From contig NZ_JAIVFR010000089.1 in NCBI RefSeq assembly GCF_020829685.1, positions 1 to 11,873 of the forward strand: DNA of 11,873 bases, written 5' to 3'. The notes under the pieces are model-generated. The model searched no databases. It was not told the origin of the DNA and saw nothing but the letters and a program-made list of their open reading frames with translations. Every line of letters starts with the position of its first letter. The stretch's first letter is position 1. The stretch is from Nostoc sp. CHAB 5715. GTDB lineage: Bacteria > Cyanobacteriota > Cyanobacteriia > Cyanobacteriales > Nostocaceae. Shown here in pieces: positions 6,432-11,873 of this stretch. A program made the translations under genes and the position numbers.

Positions 6432-6676
6432 GATATCAAGTCCGCTTAATTACTTACGATATGTCATTGCGAGTGGAACCGAGTGGAACGTCCCTTGGGC
6501 ATCTCGTAGAGAAACAATTACAATGACTCTCAATACTGTTCGGTTAAGCTTAAAAAATAACTCCAATGTAGGTTGGGGAGCCAGTGCGTTGGGCGGCTCT
6601 GCCGACTTGAAGCAACTGGCGTTTGAGGAACGAAACCCAACATTGTAATGACAAGTATTTAACCGGACATGATATC
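6432..6676. mobile_element. MITE-like element A, with a second repeat inserted
   Basis: The left end GATATCAAGTCCGCTTAAT at 6432 and the right end ATTTAACCGGACATGATATC finishing at 6676 are imperfect inverted repeats, and the homology continues inward as TGTCATTG / TAATGACA. The interior contains an inverted-repeat pair CAATGTAGGTTGGG (from 6564) and CCCAACATTG (to 6646), which is itself interrupted by a GC-richer block containing GGCTCTGCCGACTTGAAGCA. Three layers of repeat can therefore be told apart. Element B at 6957-7119 has the same ends. Confidence 0.6.
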
Positions 6677-6843
6677 AATTGCATTGACCTACAACTCAAT
6701 TGCATTGACCTACAACTCAATTGCATTGACCTACAACTCAATTGCATTGACCTGCAACTCAATTGCATTGACCTGCAACTTAATTGCATTGACTTACAAC
6801 TCAATTGCATTGACCTACAACTAAATTGCATCGACCTGCAAAA
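6676..6843. repeat. 21-bp tandem array, eight copies
   Basis: The unit CAATTGCATTGACCTACAACT starts at 6676, 6697, 6718, 6739, 6760, 6781, 6802 and 6823. Copies 1-3 and 7 are identical, 4-6 differ at one or two positions, and copy 8 is decayed. The first copy begins on the last base of MITE-like element A. Each unit has seven codons and is stop-free in one frame on each strand, but there is no ribosome binding site and no codon-like pattern of change, so I do not call it a gene. Confidence 0.9.
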
Positions 6844-6859
6844 ATTAACCGCTCTACTG

Positions 6860-6947
6860 GTCTGTCAAATTCATTTTGACGGTTAGAGAGACGCGATAAA
6901 TCGCGGTCTCTACAGGGAATTTATCCATCAATTATTTATTGACAGAC
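6860..6947. repeat. Small inverted-repeat element with internal hairpin
   Basis: GTCTGTCAA (6860-6868) and TTGACAGAC (6939-6947) are perfect nine-base terminal arms. Inside, bases 6884-6912 form a further stem (AGAGACGCGAT against ATCGCGGTCTCT, with one bulge), a sequence type often dispersed in Nostoc-like genomes. It separates the 21-bp array from MITE-like element B. Confidence 0.55.
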
Positions 6948-6956
6948 TACTACGTT

Positions 6957-7119
6957 ATATCAAGTCCGGTTAATCACTTACGATAAGTCAAAAGCGAGTG
7001 GAACGGAGTGGAACGAACGCGAGTGCGTCTCTTAGAGTTGCAATCGCTTCCTTATTGGGATTACTTCACTCCGCTATCGCTACGTTCGTAATTGACTTGT
7101 ATTCTAGCGGACTTGATAT
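6957..7119. mobile_element. MITE-like element B
   Basis: Perfect 12-bp terminal inverted repeats ATATCAAGTCCG (6957-6968) and CGGACTTGATAT (7108-7119). The left ~35 bases are nearly the same as the left end of element A, in the same orientation. The interior carries GAGTGGAACGGAGTGGAACG, also seen in diverged form in element A, and no reading frame. No transposase in the window can be matched to these ends. Confidence 0.7.
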
Positions 7120-7161
7120 TACGCAGCAACTTTAAAAGACTTATGTGTACACGAAACGGTA

Positions 7162-9630
7162 TTAGGAACCCGAACAGGTAGGTAAATGTAACCAAGAACT
7201 GTGAGGAGCAACAGTAGGTGCAGAGGCAGTGAGAATCACCTCACCATTAGAACCGTATATCCATCCTTGAGCTTCAATCAGTGGTGCAGATTTAGGAGGA
7301 TTGTGAGGTTTGCTGCTGGTAGTAGGGTTTTCTTGTAGGGTTGAGATACTTGCGCTCTGGACAGTTGGAATCTGATAAGTCTGATAGGGTGCAATTGAGG
7401 GGTCATCTGGCATGGCTGGCAAACCTCCGTTTCCTGTGATGACAAATTTCCCTTCTGGTCGTTTACTTCGTGCAATGCAACTATTGGCAATTAATTGGGA
7501 AGTATCGATGATGTTTGTGGGCAGAGCAGTTAAGCCTTGACTAGGGTTAACATCAGGGGTGTTGAGTTGCACTACGCCATTAAACTCAGAACCACGAGCA
7601 GAACTAGCTGTAATGTCACTTAATGGCGTGGATTGTAGACGAAACTGTGTGCCAAAGATGCCAGAAGCATTGACAATTACTCGACCACCAAAGCTATCTT
7701 CAGCATTGGCGCTGATGTCACTATTTTCTTTAGGAACAGCCACTAGATTGTCGGTAGTAATCGTAATATTGCCACCAGTGGCAGTACCAGTGGCATTGGT
7801 AGTAATGTTGCTACCTCGGCGTAGGAGTAAAAAATCGCGTGCGAGCAAATTAATATTTCCCTGTCCTCCATTTGTCTCAGCATTGATTTTTGCTTTGTTG
7901 TCAAGATAGATAGAGTCAGCATCGACTCTTATGTTACCTGCCGCGCCATTTTTGCTATTGCTTGCCCGCAGTATAGCGCCATTAGTGACAGAAAGCAGAC
8001 TAGTTGTGATGTTAATGTCGTCACTGCTTCCTTCGCCGCCTTGTAGCACATTGCTGAATGCCCCACTAGAGAATCCATTACTACCTATCCCATCAAAGGA
8101 AATCGTATCGCGGGCAGTAATATTCACACTACCTGCATTCCCCCGCCCAAATGTAGCAGCAACCAGTTGAGCGCCATTCGTCAAAAAAAGCGAGCCAGTT
8201 ATGATGTTGATGTCGTCACTGGTTCCGACGCCGCCTGGTGCCACATTGCTGAATGCTCCACTGGGGAATCCATTGCTATCCACTCCATCAAAGGAAATCG
8301 TATCGCGGGCAGTAATATTCACACTTCCTGCATCTCCCTTTCCAAAGGTAGCAGCAACCAGTTCAGCGCCATTCGTCAAAAAAAGCGAACCCGTTGTGAT
8401 GTTGATATCGCCACCGTTGCCGATGCCTTCAGGTGTCACGCTGCTGAATACATAACTCATCTTAAAGGAAATCGTATCGCGGGCAGCGATCGCCACATTG
8501 CCTGCATTTCCCCGCCCGGAGGTGCTAGCTATGACTCTAGAATCATTAGTTACCTCAAGCAAACCCGTTGTGATGTTGATGTCACCCCCGTTGCCCACGG
8601 CATTTATTAGTACCTGATTAGAAATAATGCTGCGATCTTCGAGGTTTATTGCTCCTTGTGCATTAACTTCAATATCCCCCGCTTGAGAGCCAACAGAACC
8701 CAACCCTGAATTTATTCCCGCCAGCAGGTTACTTCCTCCTGCCATCTTCAAGTTCCTTGCATTGATGCCAATATTACCACCACCGCCAGCACGGACATTC
8801 ACTTCAGCGTTCCCTGTGATGGATACATCTGTTCGCAACACCGAGTTGGGAAAATTCAAACCTAGAGACGAACCATTAGCAACCAGATTGATGCTGCCCT
8901 CCCCTGCTACACCTGCCAACTCCACACGTCCCCCCAAAGCGAGCAGTTGCCCACCATTCATACTGACATTGCCGCCTGCAAGTGCTAAAGTCTGACCGGA
9001 ATTCACCTGTAGACTAGCTCCTTGTACCTCCACGCTCCCAGGATTGCTGGCATATTGTAAGCCAATGGGTACATTGATAGTCAGCAAAGGTGGAGTTTGA
9101 GGCTCTACAGTACTGAACTTAATACGATCGCTAAAATTAAGACTATTAGCTGTACTTGCAATAAACGAACCGCCAATATTTAGAGAGGCATTGGAATTAA
9201 AAACAATTCCATTCGGATTGATTAAAAATAAATTTGCAGTGCCATTTGCCCGAATCAACCCATCAATATTGGATATTGAGTTACCTGTAACGCGAGTCAG
9301 GATGTTCTGAATCTGCGTCGCATTATTGAAAATTGCCTCCCCACCTGTCGGTACAGAAAACTCGCTAAAACTGTGGAACAGGTTGCTTCCCCGAACTGTT
9401 CCCCCTTCAATCGTGCAAACTGTGCATCCTGGTGCGACGCTGGAATTGACCTCAAGTGTATTATCAGGAACAATTTGGGCGTTGACGGGGTTAATTGTTA
9501 CTAGAATTGCGATCGCACAGCATCCCGTTAGAGTTATCGCCCCACAACTAAATAGCAGCGATTCCCAGCTTTGATAATACCTTAATTTAGCTTTCACAAG
9601 ATTTCTCGACCCCTCATAACCAGTATGCAT
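7162..9630 (-). CDS. TPS-domain (filamentous haemagglutinin N-terminal) exoprotein
   Basis: This 822-residue protein is a TpsA-type two-partner secretion substrate, secreted across the outer membrane by a TpsB pore. A long signal peptide with a hydrophobic core at ~25-48 ends near NPVNA-QIVPD (cleavage after ~51). The TPS domain follows (~52-200): IEGGTVRGSNLFHSFSEFSV from about residue 74 and the hallmark NPNGI at 138-142 in NLFLINPNGIVF. The middle is a beta-helix-like run of GDINI, VTNGA and GSVNITARDTISF repeats. The C-terminus (SQLIANSCIARSK, then GWIYGSNGEVILTA near the end) looks like the usual end of cyanobacterial members, so the gene seems complete. No tpsB partner is in the window. 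Adhesion or surface display is the family expectation, not shown here. ATG 9630 gives an extended n-region before the hydrophobic core; a shorter start is possible. Confidence 0.85.
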   Translation of the reverse strand: MHTGYEGSRNLVKAKLRYYQSWESLLFSCGAITLTGCCAIAILVTINPVNAQIVPDNTLEVNSSVAPGCTVCTIEGGTVRGSNLFHSFSEFSVPTGGEAIFNNATQIQNILTRVTGNSISNIDGLIRANGTANLFLINPNGIVFNSNASLNIGGSFIASTANSLNFSDRIKFSTVEPQTPPLLTINVPIGLQYASNPGSVEVQGASLQVNSGQTLALAGGNVSMNGGQLLALGGRVELAGVAGEGSINLVANGSSLGLNFPNSVLRTDVSITGNAEVNVRAGGGGNIGINARNLKMAGGSNLLAGINSGLGSVGSQAGDIEVNAQGAINLEDRSIISNQVLINAVGNGGDINITTGLLEVTNDSRVIASTSGRGNAGNVAIAARDTISFKMSYVFSSVTPEGIGNGGDINITTGSLFLTNGAELVAATFGKGDAGSVNITARDTISFDGVDSNGFPSGAFSNVAPGGVGTSDDINIITGSLFLTNGAQLVAATFGRGNAGSVNITARDTISFDGIGSNGFSSGAFSNVLQGGEGSSDDINITTSLLSVTNGAILRASNSKNGAAGNIRVDADSIYLDNKAKINAETNGGQGNINLLARDFLLLRRGSNITTNATGTATGGNITITTDNLVAVPKENSDISANAEDSFGGRVIVNASGIFGTQFRLQSTPLSDITASSARGSEFNGVVQLNTPDVNPSQGLTALPTNIIDTSQLIANSCIARSKRPEGKFVITGNGGLPAMPDDPSIAPYQTYQIPTVQSASISTLQENPTTSSKPHNPPKSAPLIEAQGWIYGSNGEVILTASAPTVAPHSSWLHLPTCSGS
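8003..8566 (-). repeat. Internal direct repeats in the TPS exoprotein gene
   Basis: Bases 8003-8197 and 8198-8392 are two highly similar 195-bp copies (65 codons each), both beginning GTT.TGATGTT and sharing blocks such as AAGGAAATCGTATCGCGGGC. A third copy of 174 bp (8393-8566) is shortened in its central part. They code for the repeated GSLFLTNGA...VNITARDTISF turns of the predicted beta-helix. This suggests recent expansion within the gene. Confidence 0.8.
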
Positions 9631-9642
9631 AGTACGTCATCA

Positions 9643-9656
9643 GGAGCATCCCAATT
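9643..9656. repeat. Solitary repeat arm
   Basis: GGAGCATCCCAATT matches the outer arm of the nested element at 5649-5815 (compare GGTGCATCCCAGTT). No partner arm is visible nearby, so this looks like a remnant. It lies in the first 30 bases upstream of the TPS exoprotein start. Confidence 0.4.
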
Positions 9657-9730
9657 TGGCAAAAATAAAAGAATCCAGATTATTCGTGATGATATCTCGC
9701 GAATAATAATTTTGTCCCTTTTTGTTCGAT

Positions 9731-10020
9731 TTATTTTAAATTACATAAGCTGGGGACGAGTTTACCATTTAGATAGGCACAACGCAAAGAGAGAATTTGT
9801 GGTATGAAATCATACTTCCACTGCGCTCCAACTATTTGTAGTCGCTTATCGACCTGCTTCACAGCTGACTCTACCGCTCCCGAACCTACGGAGCTTAGTT
9901 GCTCCGCTTGAAAGTACATATAGTTGACTAAGCGGTGTCGATGTTTTTGTAGGTAATTCGTAAATTGTGTTACTCCTACATACTTACTTTTTCTCAGAAT
10001 CAGGAGTGCAGCTTGACAAC
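9731..10020 (-). pseudogene. ISKra4-like transposase, C-terminal remnant
   Basis: Read on the minus strand, about the last 95 codons match the end of ISKra4-type transposases: TNYLQKHRHRLVNYMYFQAE, then the conserved SSVGSGAVESAVKQVDKRLQ (the GSGAVES motif of the catalytic region) and VGAQWKYDFIPQILSLRCAY before the stop at 9731. The frame stays open upstream to 10159, but beyond ~10020 it is antisense to the parD gene and unrelated. The remaining N-terminal part of the gene is missing here; a possible first segment lies at 10936-10980. The fragment cannot be active. Confidence 0.65.
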
Positions 10021-10041
10021 GGTATGAATTATTCATACCAT
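10013..10041 (+). promoter_or_regulatory. parDE promoter with palindromic operator in the spacer
   Basis: A consensus -35 TTGACA (10013-10018), a 17-base spacer and TACCAT (10036-10041; four of six -10 positions) form a good promoter pointing at parD. The palindrome GGTATGAATTATTCATACC (10021-10039; nine-base arms around one T) fills the spacer and overlaps the -10. ParD-type antitoxins are known to repress their own operon by binding such palindromes, so this is a likely operator. Confidence 0.6.
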
Positions 10042-10056
10042 AGCAGGAGACGCTTC

Positions 10057-10060
10057 GGAG
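10057..10060 (+). promoter_or_regulatory. parD ribosome binding site
   Basis: GGAG seven bases ahead of ATG 10068. This favours ATG 10068 over the in-frame TTG at 10062 as the start of the antitoxin. Confidence 0.6.
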
Positions 10061-10067
10061 ATTGTGT

Positions 10068-10334
10068 ATGGGAACCGTTGAAAAAATCAGTGTCGCCCTC
10101 CCTCCTGATATGGTAGCCCTTGTAAGGGAAGCTGTCGAAAGTGGTGAGTATGCAAGCACAAGTGAGGTAATTCGGGAGGCACTTCGCGCCTGGAAGTTCC
10201 GGCGGAAAGTGGAGACTCTGGAAGTCGATGAACTTCGGGAACTCCTTCGTCAAGGGGCTGAAAGTGGCCCCGGAGTTGATGCCGACCTAGTGTTTGCTCG
10301 TCTGCGCGCCAAGTACCAGACGATTGCACAATGA
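10068..10334 (+). CDS. parD: ParD-family ribbon-helix-helix antitoxin
   Basis: The 88-residue protein begins with the ribbon-helix-helix pattern of type II antitoxins: the strand EKISVALPPDM, helix VALVREAVESGEY, then ASTSEVIREALRAWK, the classic ParD/CopG signature. The C-terminal half is acidic and probably wraps the toxin. It should neutralise ParE and repress the operon at the upstream palindrome. Its stop overlaps the toxin start (ATGA at 10331-10334), which implies translational coupling. A frame start at TTG 10062 would add two residues, but the GGAG at 10057-10060 suits ATG 10068. The pair is clearly richer in G+C than its surroundings: 33 of 60 bases in 10381-10440 against 19 of 60 in 541-600 by hand count. 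This points to recent transfer. Confidence 0.9.
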   Translation: MGTVEKISVALPPDMVALVREAVESGEYASTSEVIREALRAWKFRRKVETLEVDELRELLRQGAESGPGVDADLVFARLRAKYQTIAQ

Positions 10335-10615
10335 AGCTTGTCTTTTCCCCTAAAGCCGTAAACGACCTCGAAGAGATTGGCGACTACATCGCTCGTGACA
10401 ATCCAGAGCGCGCACTTTCCTTCATCGCCGAGATCGAAGAACGATGCCGAAAGCTCCTTGTGACACCGGAAGCATTTCCGTCAAGAGACAACCTTCTTCC
10501 CGGCGCTCGGATGGTCAGCTATGGAAGATACCTCATCTTCTTTCGGCTAGTCAATGGAACCGTCCGTGTCGAGCGGATTATTCACGGGGCGCGGGACTTA
10601 CGGAATCTCCTCTAG
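10331..10615 (+). CDS. parE: ParE/RelE-superfamily toxin
   Basis: The 94-residue protein shows the whole ParE pattern: opening MKLVFSPKAVNDLEEIGDYI, helix-turn with ARDNPERALSFIAEIEERC, the LLVTPEAFPSRDNLLPGARM segment, the strand VSYGRYLIFFRLV, and the end VRVERIIHGARDLRNLL. Length and ending are normal for the family, so the toxin looks intact. ParE members poison DNA gyrase, while RelE relatives cleave mRNA; the sequence favours ParE, because it is paired with ParD and has the IIHGARDL ending. The start overlaps parD by four bases. The pair sits among broken transposase genes, which fits a mobile, self-stabilising cassette. Confidence 0.9.
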   Translation: MKLVFSPKAVNDLEEIGDYIARDNPERALSFIAEIEERCRKLLVTPEAFPSRDNLLPGARMVSYGRYLIFFRLVNGTVRVERIIHGARDLRNLL

Positions 10616-10707
10616 CGCTGTTTCATCACTCTCATGAGAGAATAATAGGCTATTTATAAAAGACTTGTCGGGAAATAAAAGAGAATAGACAGCAGTGGTA
10701 GGGAAGG

Positions 10708-10956
10708 ATGATGCTGAATATTAAAGGTGCGCTGAAGCAAGATCGGCTGTTGAAGGCATTAACTGGGTTGAATCGGAAAGCATTTGATGCCCTTTTGCCC
10801 ACCTTTACCACGATGTACCTTGATATTCAACAGACCAAGCTTCGTCAACGTGCCCTGGGTGGAGGACGCAAAGCCCGCTTGCTTACAGCCCAAGACAAAT
10901 TATTTTTCATCCTGTTCTATTTCAAATGTTATCCGACCTTTGATGTGGGCTTCTAA
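10708..10956 (+). pseudogene. IS5-type transposase, N-terminal fragment
   Basis: The 82-codon frame matches the N-terminal helix-turn-helix region of IS5-group transposases common in cyanobacteria: MLNIKGALKQDRLLKALTGL, then RKAFDALLPTF, the basic GGGRKARLLTAQDKLFFILF and FKCYPTFDV. The homology ends at about residue 80, and the frame closes just after, where the DNA seems to change into an ISKra4-like gene on the other strand. The DDE catalytic domain is missing. GGGAAGG lies immediately before the tandem ATGs at 10708 and 10711; 10711 may be the native start. The fragment cannot be active. Confidence 0.75.
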
Positions 10957-10980
10957 AAGTTTTTTATCTTCTGGGGTCAT
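10936..10980 (-). pseudogene. Possible N-terminal remnant of the ISKra4-like transposase
   Basis: On the minus strand an ATG at 10980 opens MTPEDKKLLEAHIKG, which resembles the start of cyanobacterial ISKra4 transposases (MTP-x-x-x-x-L-x-x-HI). The match then breaks off at the junction with the IS5 fragment near 10936-10945. With the C-terminal remnant at 9731-10020 on the same strand, it would make the two ends of one transposase gene whose middle was replaced by parDE and the IS5 fragment. The call rests on about 14 residues and is tentative. Confidence 0.35.
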
Positions 10981-11097
10981 CAAGTTTAACAAGTTGTTAT
11001 ATTCCTTAACTTAGTACAGCATTTCATTAACAGTGAACAGTAAACAGTAAACAGTTATCAGTTAAATCCTTGGGTCTAAGTCCCCCACCAATTGGTG

Positions 11098-11140
11098 TCA
11101 GGCGTTGGTGGCGGGTCTAAATCCCCCACCATACGCCTGA
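11098..11140. repeat. Hairpin in the pre-regulator gap
   Basis: TCAGGCG (11098-11104) pairs with CGCCTGA (11134-11140), and inside that TGGTGG pairs with CCACCA. The strand GGGTCTAAATCCCCCACCA is also a direct repeat of GGGTCTAAGTCCCCCACCA a few bases upstream (from 11072). Confidence 0.55.
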
Positions 11141-11153
11141 TAACTGATAACTG

Positions 11154-11176
11154 ATTTAATTCGTAGCGAATTAAAT
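11154..11176. repeat. Perfect palindrome (10-base arms, TAG loop)
   Basis: ATTTAATTCG (11154-11163) and CGAATTAAAT (11167-11176) pair perfectly around TAG. It lies about 126 bases upstream of the response regulator start. It could be a binding site or just one of the dispersed repeats around it. Confidence 0.5.
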
Positions 11177-11189
11177 TTAGCAATACCCT

Positions 11190-11231
11190 ACAATGCCAAT
11201 GCATCGGGTGACAATGCCAATGCGTCCCCTT
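11190..11231. repeat. 21-bp direct repeat, two copies
   Basis: ACAATGCCAATGCATCGGGTG (11190-11210) is followed at once by a second copy (11211-11231) that shares its first 13 bases and then differs. It is unrelated in sequence to the 21-bp array at 6676-6843. Confidence 0.55.
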
Positions 11232-11302
11232 GCATTAAAAACGCTACACTTTTACGCAAAGCTGTACTTAGGTGCTGATTTTTATTCAAAAGTAAACCAG
11301 TT

Positions 11303-11779
11303 ATGAGCCAAGAACCAAAGCAAACTTTGCAAAAATTTTTAGTTATTGACGACCATGAAGCAATTCTTCAAGGTACAATTCCAGCACTCAAAGAGAAATA
11401 TCCAGAAGCAGAAGTCTTCGCTGCTCAGGATGCTCAGACTGCATATCAGCAATTTGAACGTCATCACCCAGACTTGCTAATTGTTGATTTGTGTCTGCCA
11501 GAAAAGCCTCAAGGTCAAGCTCAGATTGAAGTTGGGATGCAATTGATCAAAACTTTGATGTCAAGCTCTCTCGCCCCTAATTTAGTGGTGCTGAGTACCA
11601 ATGTCAAACCGTTGGTACGTCTAAAACCGATAATTAATGCTTATGAAGGTGGCTTTGCCGCTATGGATAAGTCTTTGCCGCTCCGTGAAATGTTAAAGTT
11701 CGTTGACTTGGCATTGCGCGGCTCGATTTATTTATCTTCAGAATTGCGATCGCGCCCAGGATGTAAACTCGATGTTTAG
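11303..11779 (+). CDS. Response regulator, receiver domain only (probably C-truncated)
   Basis: The 158-residue protein has a complete receiver domain (~10-140): acidic pair D16-D17 (LVIDDH), phosphoacceptor D62 (LLIVDLCLP), the S98/T99 switch (VVLSTN) and K123 (MDKSLP). The end SIYLSSELRSRP resembles the linker after which related cyanobacterial regulators carry a LuxR-type helix-turn-helix of about 60-70 residues. Here the frame stops after only six more codons. The break falls between two HIP1 sites 33 bases apart (11746-11753 and 11779-11786). It may thus be a truncated transcription factor, or a functional stand-alone receiver in the manner of CheY. I see no strong ribosome binding site ahead of ATG 11303. 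No cognate sensor kinase is in the window. Confidence 0.85.
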   Translation: MSQEPKQTLQKFLVIDDHEAILQGTIPALKEKYPEAEVFAAQDAQTAYQQFERHHPDLLIVDLCLPEKPQGQAQIEVGMQLIKTLMSSSLAPNLVVLSTNVKPLVRLKPIINAYEGGFAAMDKSLPLREMLKFVDLALRGSIYLSSELRSRPGCKLDV

Positions 11780-11873
11780 CGATCGCACCATAAAAGCAAT
11801 TATTCCCATGCGTGGTGGTTGGGGTTGTAATCGCATTTTACCTTTACTCAACTACTCGCCAATCCGCTCCCAT

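Larger units (their letters stand above)
6235..7161. other. Gene-free repeat island, 927 bases
   Basis: I see no convincing gene here. The island holds, in order, the precursor's leader region with an inverted repeat, a first MITE-like element with another repeat inserted, the 21-bp tandem array, a small inverted-repeat element with an internal hairpin, and a second element with the same ends as the first. Reading frames through the tandem array are open on both strands only because the unit is 21 bases long. Confidence 0.7.
10981..11302. other. Repeat-rich gap before the response regulator
   Basis: No gene is visible. It holds heptamer-like repeats GTGAACA, GTAAACA, GTAAACA (about 11033-11053), the paired block TGATAACTGATAACTGAT (from 11138), a hairpin at 11098-11140, a perfect palindrome at 11154-11176 and a two-copy 21-bp repeat at 11190-11231. 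TTAGTACAGC (about 11010-11020) and GCTGTACTTAG (about 11262-11272) are near-complementary and may be the outer ends of one composite element. Confidence 0.5.

Noticed and set aside
6676..6843. CRISPR array
   Set aside because: Repeats are contiguous 21-mers without spacers, and no cas gene is present.
6550..6886. Open frames on both strands through the 21-bp array (NCIDLQL-type and SCRSMQL-type heptad proteins)
   Set aside because: The unit length is a multiple of three and lacks a stop in one frame on each strand, so openness is automatic; there is no ribosome binding site and the frames run into unrelated repeats.
7559..8995. Plus-strand frames of 77-147 codons opposite the exoprotein gene
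   Set aside because: They are antisense shadows of the repetitive TPS exoprotein, which has clear domains and a signal peptide.
9802..9815. Palindrome GTATGAAATCATAC, similar to the parDE operator palindrome, as a second operator
   Set aside because: It lies inside the transposase coding remnant, has no promoter beside it and differs in centre; probably chance.
10021..10159. N-terminal extension of the minus-strand transposase frame to 10159
   Set aside because: This part is exactly antisense to the parD promoter and gene, and has no transposase-like sequence.
11031..11160. Possible tRNA or riboswitch, because of several stems
   Set aside because: The stems are made of direct and inverted dispersed repeats; no cloverleaf or known aptamer core can be folded by eye.
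11772..11873. Open frame from an ATG overlapping the response regulator stop and running off the window (34 codons)
   Set aside because: Too short, no Shine-Dalgarno site, no recognisable family; it could be the start of a gene but I cannot support it.

Overview
The window looks like chromosomal DNA of a filamentous, Nostoc/Anabaena-like cyanobacterium. The HIP1 octamer GCGATCGC occurs about nine times, the intergenic DNA is full of seven-base tandem repeats and nested inverted-repeat elements of the kind known from heterocyst-forming cyanobacteria, and the protein families fit (zinc-ribbon ion channel, TIGR04222 membrane protein, large TPS/filamentous-haemagglutinin exoprotein). No taxonomic search was possible.

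Layout. 1-1250: a repeat-bearing leader and a six-helix voltage-gated-type K+ channel gene with a C-terminal zinc ribbon (+). 1252-2517: a TIGR04222 membrane protein with a Ser/Cys/Gly tail, followed five bases later by the first ~55 codons of a DUF692/MNIO gene (+). At about 2510-2518 that gene abruptly joins, tail to tail, a truncated HlyD-type adaptor gene on the minus strand. 2510-6234 (-): a secretion locus of leader-bearing precursor (5884-6234), C39-peptidase ABC exporter (3268-5484) and the truncated adaptor (to ~2510), separated by MITE-like repeats. 6235-7161: a gene-free island of nested inverted repeats plus an eight-copy 21-bp tandem array. 7162-9630 (-): an 822-residue TPS-domain exoprotein with internal 65-residue repeats. 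9631-11000: broken insertion sequences, with the C-terminal end and probably the N-terminal end of one minus-strand ISKra4-like transposase, separated by an intact, G+C-rich parDE toxin-antitoxin pair and a truncated IS5-type transposase. 11000-11302: hairpins and short repeats. 11303-11779 (+): a response-regulator receiver protein that seems to have lost its C-terminal DNA-binding domain near two HIP1 sites.

How the genes fit together. The precursor has a double-glycine leader and the exporter has a complete C39 peptidase, so cleavage at Gly31 and export of an 85-residue product resembling a beta/gamma-crystallin fold is the natural reading; the broken adaptor makes it doubtful that the local copy works on its own. 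The TIGR04222/DUF692 pair looks like a substrate and modifying-enzyme pair in which the enzyme is destroyed. The two truncations share one junction, so a single rearrangement (or an assembly error) disabled both systems. The parDE pair has a promoter whose spacer is occupied by a perfect palindrome, a likely autoregulatory operator.
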